Positions 7,738-16,790 of a stretch of 64,000 nt of DNA are shown piece after piece. The notes below the pieces were generated by a model that was not told the origin of the DNA, did not search any database, and worked only from the letters and a program-made list of their open reading frames with translations. The DNA is from an uncultured Arenicella sp. Lineage in GTDB: Bacteria > Pseudomonadota > Gammaproteobacteria > Arenicellales > Arenicellaceae. Numbering within the stretch: position 1 is the first letter of the stretch; each line of letters opens with the position of its first letter. The position numbers and the translations under genes are program-made. The stretch is from NCBI GenBank assembly GCA_947499305.1, contig CANMNN010000004.1, forward strand, positions 181,086 through 245,085. Reading direction: 5' to 3'.

Positions 7738-9213
7738 CTATATTTCGCTTTCAGTCTGAATGAAACCTTCTTTTATTAAGCCGCCTGAAAAGGCTTTTAT
7801 GTTCTCTTCTTCAACCGTTTCAACAATCAACTGCTGATAATACAACTCGGCGCTTAATTGTGGATTTACCTCTTTAACTGAATCGAGAAACATAGCAGCA
7901 CCATCACGGTCGCCCAATGCAGCTTTTGAATTCGCAACAAGCAGGCTGCTGTGGAGCCAGCCCGGCTGCTCGGATATACTTTGCATGGCGTACTCGATCG
8001 CCGTTTCGTGGTCCCCAAGGCGCTGCTCGGCAAGTGCTCGAAAATAGTTCCAATAGGCAGTGGAGGGGTGTTTGGGCGCGGTTTTTTTGTTCTGCTCCAA
8101 GACTTCGATTGCTTCCTTCGCGCCATCTTCACCGCCACTGGCCGCAAGAACAAGCGCCAAATACCCTCGCGCAATTAAGTTAAGTGGCGCGATCGTAATC
8201 GCACTTCTCAGAGCTAGGGTCGCGCGACGGCTTTCGCCAAGGTGAAACCAGGTTACTCCCGCGTTTTCGAGTACCTCAATGTCTGAAGGCGCTAATCGAT
8301 AAGCTTTCTCGATATGGTGGCGGGCGTCTTCCTTGCACTGATTGTAATCAGCGCTTGTTCCCGAAATAAGTCGCTGAGCCTGCAACATAGCGAGCGCAGC
8401 GTGAGCGCGTGCGTAGTCGGGCGAGATAGCAATAGCTTGCTTCAAGTAGCCGCTTGCGTCCTCAACGCCTTTAATCGAAAACGCAGTCAACCAGAAGTGA
8501 TAAGCCTTTTGCACCAAACCCCATGAGTCTAATTGATGAGACGGAATTTCTTCGGCGAATGAAGTTTGTGCAAATTTCACTTCACCTAACACTGTTCCAA
8601 CAATGCAACGTGCAATGTCGTGCTGAACTTCGAATACATCTTCTATGTCACGTTTGTAGGTGCGTGCCCAGATTTGAGTGTCGCTGTCGATGTCGGTAAG
8701 CTGCGCAGTGACTTGAATTCGATCGCCTGCACGCTGTAAATTGCCAGAGAGCACAAATTTCGAATTCAGCTGTTCCGCCATATTCTTTAAATTATCACCA
8801 TCGTGCTTCGGCTTATAAGAATATGACGATAAACGCGAGCTGACCCGAATGGTTGGAACTGTTGTAACGTGAACAATTATTTCAGAAGTGATGCCGGCGG
8901 CAATAAATTCATCATCAGGATTGCTCGATAGTGATTCAAACAGCATTACAGCTATTGAATAGGGGCGGTCATCGATAGACTTAGACTGCTTCTTTTTAAG
9001 CCCAGCTAGCGGGAGATCTGAGTCGCCTTTAGTAGACTTCGGGTCTTGCGAGCCTGCTTGAGTGGCGTTGATATTAGCTCGTCTGAGTAATGGCGTTAAA
9101 ACATAACGCAGTGCACCGTAAAGAATACCTGCGATAACAGCTATCGCAGCTGTCGCCGACAGTGCTGATTCATTGTCTGAAAGCCATTTGACTAGCAGGT
9201 TGAGAGTATCCAA
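7738..9213 (-). CDS. Membrane-anchored TolB-like/TPR protein (adenylate-cyclase-associated type, no cyclase domain)
   Basis: 491 residues. One N-terminal membrane helix (about 18-38) is followed by a charged linker. Residues about 80-205 form the TolB-like N-terminal domain often fused to class III cyclases or transcriptional activators (COG5616 type; SIAVMLFESLSSNPDDEFIAAG, then FVLSGNLQRAGDRIQVTAQL). Four to six TPR-like helical repeats follow (about 225-470). There is no cyclase or DNA-binding domain at the front, only the membrane helix, so this is an output-less version. It may be a scaffold or sensor for the downstream periplasmic redox genes; that is inferred from position only. Confidence 0.75.
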   Translation of the reverse strand: MDTLNLLVKWLSDNESALSATAAIAVIAGILYGALRYVLTPLLRRANINATQAGSQDPKSTKGDSDLPLAGLKKKQSKSIDDRPYSIAVMLFESLSSNPDDEFIAAGITSEIIVHVTTVPTIRVSSRLSSYSYKPKHDGDNLKNMAEQLNSKFVLSGNLQRAGDRIQVTAQLTDIDSDTQIWARTYKRDIEDVFEVQHDIARCIVGTVLGEVKFAQTSFAEEIPSHQLDSWGLVQKAYHFWLTAFSIKGVEDASGYLKQAIAISPDYARAHAALAMLQAQRLISGTSADYNQCKEDARHHIEKAYRLAPSDIEVLENAGVTWFHLGESRRATLALRSAITIAPLNLIARGYLALVLAASGGEDGAKEAIEVLEQNKKTAPKHPSTAYWNYFRALAEQRLGDHETAIEYAMQSISEQPGWLHSSLLVANSKAALGDRDGAAMFLDSVKEVNPQLSAELYYQQLIVETVEEENIKAFSGGLIKEGFIQTESEI

Positions 9214-9562
9214 TCCTATTACCTAATTTTGTGGTCAATAATACTGCTTAGCTAAACGACTAATTACAGCTTTGCAGACCTAATTATTTTTATGAGCTAT
9301 GACCGAAAGACTGCTATCGACATGCTTAATAATGTGCGTGCTTACCTTGAGCTCAGTATTGCCAGTGGTCCGGGCTTTGCAAGCAAGGCCTTGACATCAA
9401 AGTAGAGAGAACATTGCTATCATTTGACAGTCTGAAGAATATCACGTTGAGTTCTGGCTCGAAAGCCTAGCCTCATTGAGTCTTCGGCTGAAATAAAGGT
9501 TAAAAAACACACTCGCGCTGAGCAATTTAGCTTGTTGCAATCATTCAAGAAAGGCATAAACC
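9214..9562. other. 349-base intergenic region between divergent genes
   Basis: This region separates the minus-strand TPR gene from the plus-strand Old Yellow Enzyme gene and must contain both promoters. A TTGACA occurs at 9391-9396 and another near 9428, but neither has a good -10 at 16-18 bases. A small open frame lies at 9292-9405. I see no strong dyad, terminator or structured RNA. Confidence 0.5.
9292..9405 (+). CDS. Possible 37-residue small protein, unknown
   Basis: An ATG-initiated frame of 37 codons ending in TAG, beginning MSYDRKTAIDMLNNVRAYLE. The composition is protein-like with an amphipathic N-terminal helix, but there is no clear ribosome binding site and no family I recognise. 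It may be a chance frame or the remnant of a larger gene. Confidence 0.2.
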   Translation: MSYDRKTAIDMLNNVRAYLELSIASGPGFASKALTSK

Positions 9563-10876
9563 ATGAATAAACAGCTTTCGGAGCCACTCGAATTGCCGTG
9601 CGGCGCTATATTAACCAACAGAATAGCCAAAGCTGCAATGACTGAGGGCCTCGCGAGCCCGAGGGGCGAGCCGACTGATCAGCTAAATCGTTTGTACCAA
9701 ACTTGGTCAGAAGGTGGCGCAGGTTTATTGTTAACTGGGAATATTTTGATTGATGGCGATCATTTAGAGCGGCCTGGTAACGTAATTATTGATAGCGAGC
9801 CGCGTCCTGAGATGCAGGCTGCTTTACGCGGCCTTAGTGCTGCCGCAACAGTCAAAGGCAATCATGTCTGGGCTCAAATCAGTCATGCTGGGAGGCAAAC
9901 TCAAAAAGCCGTTAACGCGCACCCCAAGGCACCGTCTGCGGTAAAATTAGGCTTGCCTGGAGGGCAGTTCGGTCAGCCTGTGGAAATGGCCGAAGACGAT
10001 ATAAATAATGTTGTTACGGCTTTTGTTCGTTGTGCAAGAGTTCTCAAAGATACCGGATTTACTGGGGTGCAGGTACATGCGGCCCATGGCTATCTGATTT
10101 CTCAATTTCTGAGCCCTCGCTCTAACCAAAGAACAGATCGCTATGGTGGCTCGCTCGAAAACAGAGCGAAACTACTGCTGGATATTGTTCAGCAAATCCG
10201 AGAAGAGGTTGGGCCAGACTTTCCGGTCGCTGTGAAGTTAAACAGTGCCGACTTCCAAAAAGGCGGATTTGACTTCAGCGATAGCCTGAAAGTGGCGAGC
10301 TGGCTTGAAGAGGCAAGTATCGATTTGATTGAAATATCCGGTGGAACCTATGAGCAACCCAAACTACTAGGCCTCGAAGGAATCGAAGAGGAAGAGCCTC
10401 AAAACTTGGCTCCGTCGACACTGATGCGAGAGGCCTACTTCGTAGACTTTGCTCTAGCAATGCAAGAACATATTAACATCCCACTTATGGTTACTGGTGG
10501 TTTTCGCCAGGCCAGCGTAATGCGCCAAGCATTAGAAAGTGGCGCCGCGGACCTTATTGGAGTTGGGCGCCCATTGTGTCTAGATACCGATGCGCCTAGT
10601 CAATTGCTGGACGGCTTGCAGGAACTAGAGCGTTATGAGGCCAAAATGCAATTGTTGCCGGGGTGGGCAAACTTTCTAACGCGTGTCGCTCTGATTCGAA
10701 CCGTGGCGGGTTTTGCATTGCAATATTGGTATTACGCGCAACTTATTGCCATTGGCAATTCGGGTAAAGCAGACCGCAGTTTAAGCGTGTTCAGCTCCAT
10801 AAAGATATTGCTCAGGCATGAGAAGAGTTGGTTGAAAGCAAGACGCCGCCTGATCGAAAACGAAAAACACACATAA
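9563..10876 (+). CDS. Old Yellow Enzyme / NADH:flavin oxidoreductase family protein
   Basis: 437 residues. The TIM-barrel of the family is clear: LTNRIAKAAMTEGLA at the N-terminus, WAQISHAGRQTQK, then GVQVHAAHGYLISQFLSPRSNQRTDRYGGS (His-Gly-Tyr substrate/flavin region, about 172-200), VKLNSADFQKGGF and GVGRPLCLD near the phosphate-binding end. It binds FMN and reduces activated C=C bonds with NAD(P)H. About 60 extra residues follow the barrel; no second dinucleotide-binding or Fe-S domain is present, so it is not a 2,4-dienoyl-CoA reductase of the long type. It lies 22 bases before the esterase gene and is probably co-transcribed with it. Confidence 0.88.
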   Translation: MNKQLSEPLELPCGAILTNRIAKAAMTEGLASPRGEPTDQLNRLYQTWSEGGAGLLLTGNILIDGDHLERPGNVIIDSEPRPEMQAALRGLSAAATVKGNHVWAQISHAGRQTQKAVNAHPKAPSAVKLGLPGGQFGQPVEMAEDDINNVVTAFVRCARVLKDTGFTGVQVHAAHGYLISQFLSPRSNQRTDRYGGSLENRAKLLLDIVQQIREEVGPDFPVAVKLNSADFQKGGFDFSDSLKVASWLEEASIDLIEISGGTYEQPKLLGLEGIEEEEPQNLAPSTLMREAYFVDFALAMQEHINIPLMVTGGFRQASVMRQALESGAADLIGVGRPLCLDTDAPSQLLDGLQELERYEAKMQLLPGWANFLTRVALIRTVAGFALQYWYYAQLIAIGNSGKADRSLSVFSSIKILLRHEKSWLKARRRLIENEKHT

Positions 10877-10898
10877 AAATCAAGAGAGAGTTAATTCG

Positions 10899-12809
10899 AT
10901 GTTTAAAAAAATAATACTCATACTGATCGGGATAATTATTCTTCTCGTCATCAGTGGTTTCGCCTATGTAACCGCGAATAAGTCACCGCAGTTGTTCGAG
11001 AAGAGTGTCGGAGGTTTGTACCATAAGGGTGAGAGGTTGCTTGATCAAGATAGTCGAGTATCTCCGCCTGCAGGGGAAGTTATTGGTTTCGCAGATAGCT
11101 ATGACACCTTTGCGTGGACCGGAATACCCTATGCAAAGCCGCCCGTTGGCGAGCTTAGGTGGCGCGCGACTCAGCCGCTTGAGTCTTTTTCATCGACCTA
11201 TGAGGCGAATGAACACGGTGAACCGTGCATGCAATTTTGGGGCGGGCTTGCTGGCGTAGAGGGTGAAAATGGTGATGTGGTTGGTGTAGAAGACTGTTTG
11301 AGTCTAAATATTTGGTCGCCAAAGCGCGCAATCAAGAATGAAATCGCTAAGAAATTGCCTGTGATGGTATGGATTCATGGCGGAGGTAACGACTCTGGAA
11401 CTGGATCGATTTTCCAAGGTCATCACCTTGCTGGTACCAAAGACGTTGTTGTTGTGACTATCAACTATCGTGTCGGCTTATTAGGGTGGTTTAGCCACGA
11501 TGCTATTCGCGCAACCTCCATAAGCCCTGAAGACGCCTCTGGTAACTTTGGCACCCTGGATATTATTGAAAGCCTCAAGTGGGTCCAGAAAAACATCGCC
11601 GCTTTTGGTGGTGACGCAAGTAATGTGACCATCTTTGGTGAATCTGCAGGCGGTAGAAATGTCTATTCGATGCTTGCTTCACCACTTGCAAAGGGCCTGT
11701 TTCATAAAGCGATCAGCCAAAGTGGTACACCCGATACAACCGTGTTAACGCTTGCTGAGGAGTACCCAGATAACAAACTGGTTGAGCCAGTTTCAGGTTT
11801 AAAAAACAGCTCTAATGGTTTGATATCATTGCTGATTTCTGATCTTGAGCCCGAGTTGTCTGAGGCTCAAGTTCGAGCAAAAATTGCTAACACTGACTCG
11901 CATGAATTGATGCGCCTGCTTCGATCCAGCTCACCCGAAAAGATGATGAAGTTAGCAACCAAGAACAGTGGCAATATAGGGTATATTCAGATCGCTCGTG
12001 TTTTGCGTGATGGGTATGTGTTACCCAAAGCCTCTACTTTAGACTTGTTTAAATCTCCACAGAACTACAATAGTGTGCCGCTGATGGTAGGCACCAATCG
12101 CGACGAGCAAAAGCTTTTTATGGCGCGAAACCCTCGTTATGTCGATTGGCAATTTGGCGTGTTGCCGAGTATCAAAGATGTTGAATATTATAACCGGGTG
12201 TCTGAATATGTTTCGAACACGTGGAAGGCTGGCGCGGTAGACGAACCAGCAAAACTGATAAGCAATACAGGGGCGCTACCTGTTTACGCTTATCGGTTCG
12301 ATTGGGATGAGTCACCTTCGAGTTTGTTAGCCGATCTGCCCACCTTAATTGGTGCAGCACATGGTGTAGAAATTAATTTTGTTTTTGGTGATTTTGAGGG
12401 CGGAGTAGACCTCGGCCCCTTGGCTGATAAAGCAAATGCTAGCGGTCGAAAAGAACTGTCGTTGACAATGATGGACTATTGGGCAAATTTCGCTCATACA
12501 GGGGCACCTGGTAAAGGGTTGACTGGCGAACAAGCGCCATGGTCAGAGTGGTCCAAAACGGGCAGCAATATAATGCTGCTTGATACGATCGCCGATGGAG
12601 GCTCGCGAATGGCCGAGGTGCGAGACAACATCGCAGACATAAAATCTCAAATCCCGAATGACCCTCTTTTAGCAAGCCAAAAGGATAGGTGCGAGGCTTA
12701 TGCGATTTTGTTTCTGCATGGATACCAATCCAGCGACTTCTGGAACGAACAAGAATACTCTCAGCTCGGCTGTGATTCGTTCCCTGCAGGTCAGTTTCGT
12801 ACTGGCTAG
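10899..12809 (+). CDS. Type B carboxylesterase (para-nitrobenzyl esterase/cholinesterase-like)
   Basis: 636 residues. An N-terminal hydrophobic helix (about 4-24) anchors or exports it. The alpha/beta hydrolase core shows the oxyanion Gly stretch WIHGGGNDSGTG (158-169), the nucleophile motif FGESAGG with Ser249, and a late AAHGVEINFVFG carrying the catalytic His. The DCLSLNIW block (132-139) is the second type B signature. It should hydrolyse carboxylic esters in the periplasm or at the membrane; the natural substrate is unknown. It follows the flavin reductase gene by 22 bases, which suggests a shared catabolic or detoxifying function. Confidence 0.88.
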   Translation: MFKKIILILIGIIILLVISGFAYVTANKSPQLFEKSVGGLYHKGERLLDQDSRVSPPAGEVIGFADSYDTFAWTGIPYAKPPVGELRWRATQPLESFSSTYEANEHGEPCMQFWGGLAGVEGENGDVVGVEDCLSLNIWSPKRAIKNEIAKKLPVMVWIHGGGNDSGTGSIFQGHHLAGTKDVVVVTINYRVGLLGWFSHDAIRATSISPEDASGNFGTLDIIESLKWVQKNIAAFGGDASNVTIFGESAGGRNVYSMLASPLAKGLFHKAISQSGTPDTTVLTLAEEYPDNKLVEPVSGLKNSSNGLISLLISDLEPELSEAQVRAKIANTDSHELMRLLRSSSPEKMMKLATKNSGNIGYIQIARVLRDGYVLPKASTLDLFKSPQNYNSVPLMVGTNRDEQKLFMARNPRYVDWQFGVLPSIKDVEYYNRVSEYVSNTWKAGAVDEPAKLISNTGALPVYAYRFDWDESPSSLLADLPTLIGAAHGVEINFVFGDFEGGVDLGPLADKANASGRKELSLTMMDYWANFAHTGAPGKGLTGEQAPWSEWSKTGSNIMLLDTIADGGSRMAEVRDNIADIKSQIPNDPLLASQKDRCEAYAILFLHGYQSSDFWNEQEYSQLGCDSFPAGQFRTG

Positions 12810-12826
12810 CTGCCTAGGTTTTTGTG

Positions 12827-13282
12827 TTAACTCTCTCTAATATCGGTAATGGTGGAGAGAGTTTGTTTACCACAATGAATGACAATAGATGTGTATTCAG
12901 GCGCAATTGCTGGGCTTAGCTGTTCGATGCTCATTGGCGTGATTACCTGAATATGGAAACCGTTTAAACGCTCTAACTTTACGTGGAAGTGTTGCGTCGG
13001 TTTCAAGCTGCGGTCGGCTATACCAGGTTCTATCGTTACCGCGAATCCTGGGTTTGGTAGTTCGATGTCGCCGTTAAGTTTGAGTTGTCGCAGGCCGTCT
13101 ATGGAAACAATTTGAGCGCGCCAGTTATTGCTGCTTATAAGAGGGCAGTCAGCTGTTTGCTCGACTCTTGAATGACTCTCTTGCATTTTGGGTTCTTTCT
13201 GTTTTCCTTGGGCAATGTCTGAGTTCGCTTGGCATGCGGAGCTTAGTAATAGTGCAGTAGTAACTAAGCTCATGCGAAGCAT
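12827..13282 (-). CDS. Putative lipoprotein, unknown function
   Basis: 151 residues starting MLRMSLVTTALLLSSACQAN: a short charged head, a hydrophobic stretch and a lipobox-like LSSAC with Cys near residue 17. The mature part (about 130 residues) has no motif I recognise and is rich in beta-type segments (NWRAQIVSIDGLRQLKLNGDIELP). Frame-compatible starts exist upstream (13366, 13411), but they add a long polar leader in front of the signal sequence. It converges on the esterase gene and is divergent from polB. Two further Cys might form a disulfide. Confidence 0.5.
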   Translation of the reverse strand: MLRMSLVTTALLLSSACQANSDIAQGKQKEPKMQESHSRVEQTADCPLISSNNWRAQIVSIDGLRQLKLNGDIELPNPGFAVTIEPGIADRSLKPTQHFHVKLERLNGFHIQVITPMSIEQLSPAIAPEYTSIVIHCGKQTLSTITDIRES

Positions 13283-13466
13283 TGGGCTGGATTTGTATTT
13301 TGTTGTGTTTTTTAAAACGTTCACAATAATGTTGTCTGAGTTTAAAGTTGCAGTCAGCTTAACCATAGTGCAAAGTTTCGTTTCGTGGCGCAAGCCTAAA
13401 CCGATTGTCATATACTCTAGAACGATTTCATGCGGTCCTGAACCGATCCTTTAAGGTCTCAATGTT

Positions 13467-15842
13467 ATGAGTGCAACGCATCAAGGCTATGTATTAACTC
13501 GCACGAGCATTAGTCGTTACGGGCGCACTGACATTGAATATTGGTTAGCGACAGACAACGGTCCAGTTTTACTGATCATACCGGCGCAAAGGCCCGTATT
13601 CTTTATCGCTCAACGCGATGTGGAATTGCTTATCGGTCAAACCCGAGCGTCCTCCTCGCCGCGTTTTGAGATTAAGGCGTTGGATCTAAGCACATTCGAC
13701 GGCACTCCAGTGTCGGCTATTTACACCGCCACGAGCACCGATTCATATCAAATTCAGCGTCTGCTCAAACAATCGCGAGTTGAGCTGTTTGAGGCCGATA
13801 TTCGCATGCACGACCGCTATTTAATGGAGCGTTTCAGCTATGCCAGTGTTGAATTCACTGGCGAGCCTATTGCTCGCAACGGTTATACAGAGTTTAGAAA
13901 TGCGAAGCTGAAATCAAGCAAATACCAACCCAACTTAAGCAGCTTATCACTCGACATTGAATGCGACATGGACGGCGAATTGTTTTCGGTTGGGCTTGCC
14001 TCTGAGCAGCTTGCCGTCGCTGAAGTCCTGATGATTGGTGAGTATCAAGAATGCTCGAACACAAATATTCTCTGGTTTAAAGATGAGTTAGCTTTGCTCA
14101 CTGGGTTGGTTGCTAGGCTCAATGAAATCGATCCTGATCTCATCATTGGTTGGAATGTGATAAATTTCGATATGAGAATTTTGCTTGAGCGAGCCAGTTT
14201 ATACAACGTAAAACTTAAGTTTGGACGAGCTATGCGCGAGGCGACATGGCGAGAACAAAAGAATGACCCTAGTAAAGGTTATGTTTCAATACCCGGGCGA
14301 GTGACCATTGATGGGATTGATGCACTGCGCTCTGCGACGTGGAGTTTTGATAGTTTTTCGCTCGAAAATGTAGCTCAAACACTTGTTGGCAGAGGTAAAA
14401 AGGTTGAACAAAATGTTGACGATCGCGTAGCTGAAATTGTCGATAATTTCCAAAACAATAAGCCAGCACTTGCTGCATACAACCTTGAAGACTGCCGCCT
14501 TGTATTAGACATCTTTGAGCATACTAAAATTGTTGACTACCTTATTTTAAGAAGCCGAATTACTGGTCTCGAGCTAGACCGAGCAGGCGGGTCGGTTGCG
14601 GCTTTTACAAACCTTTATCTACCCAAGCTTCATCGTGGTGGATACGTCGCACCCAATTTGCCTGCTAACGGCGGTTTAGCCAGCCCGGGCGGTTATGTGA
14701 TGGACTCGATTCCAGGGCTCTACAAGAATGTACTGGTGCTCGACTTCAAGAGTCTATACCCGTCAATTATAAGAACCTTCAAAGTTGATCCAATGGGGCT
14801 TGTTGAGGGCTTGAAGCATCCTCAGAACAGTATTCCTGGCTTTAAGGGCGCTCGTTTCGATAGACATAAGCACTACTTGCCTGACATCATCACCGAACTA
14901 TGGCGTCAGAGAGATCAAGCGAAATTAAATCACGATAGCGTCCGCTCGCAGGCGATCAAAATTCTGATGAATTCATTTTATGGTGTGCTTGGATCCGGAG
15001 GTTGTCGTTTTTACGACACTCGCTTAGCCAGTTCGATTACGATGCGCGGTCACGAGCTAATGCAAACTACATCTAAGTGGATCGAAGCAGAGGGATACAG
15101 TGTTATTTATGGTGACACCGACTCCACCTTTGTAGCGCTTGATGAAGGCTATGATGCAGCTCGCTGCGCGAGTATTGGCCGGCAACTTGCCGAAAAGATC
15201 AACCGGCGTTGGCGAGAGACTCTAAACGAGGAGTTCGAGCTAGAGTGCTTTTTAGAGCTTGAGTTTGAAACGCACTTCAGTCGCTTTTTAATGCCAACTA
15301 TTCGAGGCCAAGAAGCCGGCAGCAAAAAGCGCTATGCGGGTCTAATAATTGATCCGAAAAAGAATCAAGAATCATTGATTTTCAAAGGTTTAGAGAATGT
15401 TCGAACCGATTGGACTCAACTTGCGAAAGACTTTCAAGCGGAACTCTACAATCAGGTGTTTCATGACCAAGATCCGAGTGCGTTAGTTATTAAAACAGTG
15501 CAAGATACTCGAGCTGGTCGGTGTGATGATCGCTTGATATATCGAAAACAATTGCGTCGAAAGCTTGAGCAATATGTAAAAAATGTACCGCCACACGTAC
15601 GCGCTGCTCGCAGGGCAGACGAAATCAATCTAGAGATGGGGCGATCGCAGCTATACCAAAACAAAGGTTGGGTTAGTTATGTGATTACAAGCAATGGCCC
15701 GGAGCCCGTCGAGTATCATCGCAGTGCACTAGACTATGATCACTACATTGACAAACAAATAAAGCCAATTGCCGACGCCGTTTTGCCGTTCATTGGGTTG
15801 AATTTTGATCTCCTTACAAGTGACCAAATAGAGCTTTTTTGA
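13467..15842 (+). CDS. polB: DNA polymerase II (family B)
   Basis: 791 residues, the usual length for bacterial Pol II. The exonuclease domain shows Exo I LDIECDMDG (Asp163, Glu165) and a later DPDLIIGWNVINFDMRIL (Exo II). The polymerase domain shows motif A VLDFKSLYPSII (424-435), motif B-like KILMNSFYGVLGS (498-510) and motif C YGDTDS (548-553). All catalytic carboxylates are present. Pol II restarts and bypasses blocked forks in the SOS response of E. coli. No convincing LexA box (CTGT-N8-ACAG) is visible between the divergent lipoprotein start and this ATG, so SOS control is doubtful here. Confidence 0.95.
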   Translation: MSATHQGYVLTRTSISRYGRTDIEYWLATDNGPVLLIIPAQRPVFFIAQRDVELLIGQTRASSSPRFEIKALDLSTFDGTPVSAIYTATSTDSYQIQRLLKQSRVELFEADIRMHDRYLMERFSYASVEFTGEPIARNGYTEFRNAKLKSSKYQPNLSSLSLDIECDMDGELFSVGLASEQLAVAEVLMIGEYQECSNTNILWFKDELALLTGLVARLNEIDPDLIIGWNVINFDMRILLERASLYNVKLKFGRAMREATWREQKNDPSKGYVSIPGRVTIDGIDALRSATWSFDSFSLENVAQTLVGRGKKVEQNVDDRVAEIVDNFQNNKPALAAYNLEDCRLVLDIFEHTKIVDYLILRSRITGLELDRAGGSVAAFTNLYLPKLHRGGYVAPNLPANGGLASPGGYVMDSIPGLYKNVLVLDFKSLYPSIIRTFKVDPMGLVEGLKHPQNSIPGFKGARFDRHKHYLPDIITELWRQRDQAKLNHDSVRSQAIKILMNSFYGVLGSGGCRFYDTRLASSITMRGHELMQTTSKWIEAEGYSVIYGDTDSTFVALDEGYDAARCASIGRQLAEKINRRWRETLNEEFELECFLELEFETHFSRFLMPTIRGQEAGSKKRYAGLIIDPKKNQESLIFKGLENVRTDWTQLAKDFQAELYNQVFHDQDPSALVIKTVQDTRAGRCDDRLIYRKQLRRKLEQYVKNVPPHVRAARRADEINLEMGRSQLYQNKGWVSYVITSNGPEPVEYHRSALDYDHYIDKQIKPIADAVLPFIGLNFDLLTSDQIELF

Positions 15843-15928
15843 TCACTCTTGGCCGCTCTAAACGTAATAGCGACAGCTAGACGTTATATTGTCTTGCCAT
15901 AACTATTTTAATAATAAATTAATACGAA

Positions 15929-16705
15929 ATGACTGACTTTTCTCTACCAAACAATTCCTACGATCTGACTGGCCAAGTGGCTTTAGTAACTGGTGCAACA
16001 TCAGGTTTAGGTTGGCACTTTTCGCGTGTACTAGCGGCATCGGGAGCGAAGGTCGCGATCGCTGGCAGACGACGGGCTCGTCTCGAAGAACTTAGTGCAT
16101 TGATTAGGTCAGAGGGCGGAGAATGCGCTGAGTTTGAACTCGATATGACCGATGCTTCGGGTATAGAAACAGTGGTTAAAGACGTTGCGTCATCTCTTGG
16201 CACCATTAGTATTTTGGTTAACAATGCCGGTGTTCCCGATGCGCAACTAGCTACTAAAATGGATGTAGAGTTGATAGATCGTGTGCTTGATACCAATGTG
16301 CGTGGCCCGTTTATACTGGCGCGTGAAGTGGCTAAGCAATTAATTGCCGAAAAACGGGCAGGTCGAATAATCAACATCGCAAGCATGGCAGCCTATCAAT
16401 ATGATGGCAATGGCGCGGCACTCTATTCAGTAAGTAAGGCCGCGATCGCTCGAATGACTGAGGCGCTTTCAGTGGAATGGGCTCGGTTTAACATCAATGT
16501 TAATGGCATAGCTCCTGGCGTATTTGCCTCCGAAATGGTCGATGGTATGCAGCAGCGCATGGGCGATTTGGCTGGTTACTTCCCGCGTAAGAGAATTGGG
16601 CAACCATCACAACTTGATACCACGCTGCTGTTCTTGAGTTCTCCTGCTTCAGAATGCGTGACTGGCACGATTGTTAAAGTTGACGACGGTCAATCGAATA
16701 AGTAG
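15929..16705 (+). CDS. Short-chain dehydrogenase/reductase (SDR) family oxidoreductase
   Basis: 258 residues of classical SDR type: cofactor motif TGATSGLGWHF (about 20-30), NNAGVPDAQ (about 98-106), catalytic Ser in INIASMAAYQ and the YSVSK active-site Tyr/Lys pair (about residues 168-172). The residue after the second beta strand (AGRRRARLEEL) suggests an NADP(H) preference. The substrate is not predictable; many relatives act on 3-oxoacyl or 3-hydroxyacyl compounds. It starts a plus-strand run with GST, crotonase and acyl-CoA dehydrogenase genes, which suggests catabolism of acyl-CoA type compounds. Confidence 0.88.
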   Translation: MTDFSLPNNSYDLTGQVALVTGATSGLGWHFSRVLAASGAKVAIAGRRRARLEELSALIRSEGGECAEFELDMTDASGIETVVKDVASSLGTISILVNNAGVPDAQLATKMDVELIDRVLDTNVRGPFILAREVAKQLIAEKRAGRIINIASMAAYQYDGNGAALYSVSKAAIARMTEALSVEWARFNINVNGIAPGVFASEMVDGMQQRMGDLAGYFPRKRIGQPSQLDTTLLFLSSPASECVTGTIVKVDDGQSNK

Positions 16706-16712
16706 TGCTTAG

Positions 16713-16760
16713 ACTTATAAAAAATAAATATAAACAATCTCTTAGCGGATTTTTATAAGT
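16713..16760. repeat. AT-rich inverted repeat between SDR and GST genes
   Basis: Arms ACTTATAAAAA (16713-16723) and TTTTTATAAGT (16750-16760) are perfect complements over 11 bp, separated by 26 bases. On the plus strand the second arm begins with five T. It could act as a weak terminator of the SDR gene or as an operator for the GST gene that starts 31 bases later. Confidence 0.45.
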
Positions 16761-16790
16761 TGTTTTCCAATATAAACCAAGGGTTCTAAT

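Noticed and set aside
8060..8245. Plus-strand open frames inside the TPR gene
   Set aside because: They lie antisense to a well-supported long coding sequence, have no family match and are caused by its codon use.
12829..12863. 9-bp inverted repeat AACTCTCTC/GAGAGAGTT as terminator of the esterase gene
   Set aside because: It lies inside the coding end of the convergent lipoprotein gene and has only a weak T-rich tail; it may be simple-sequence chance.
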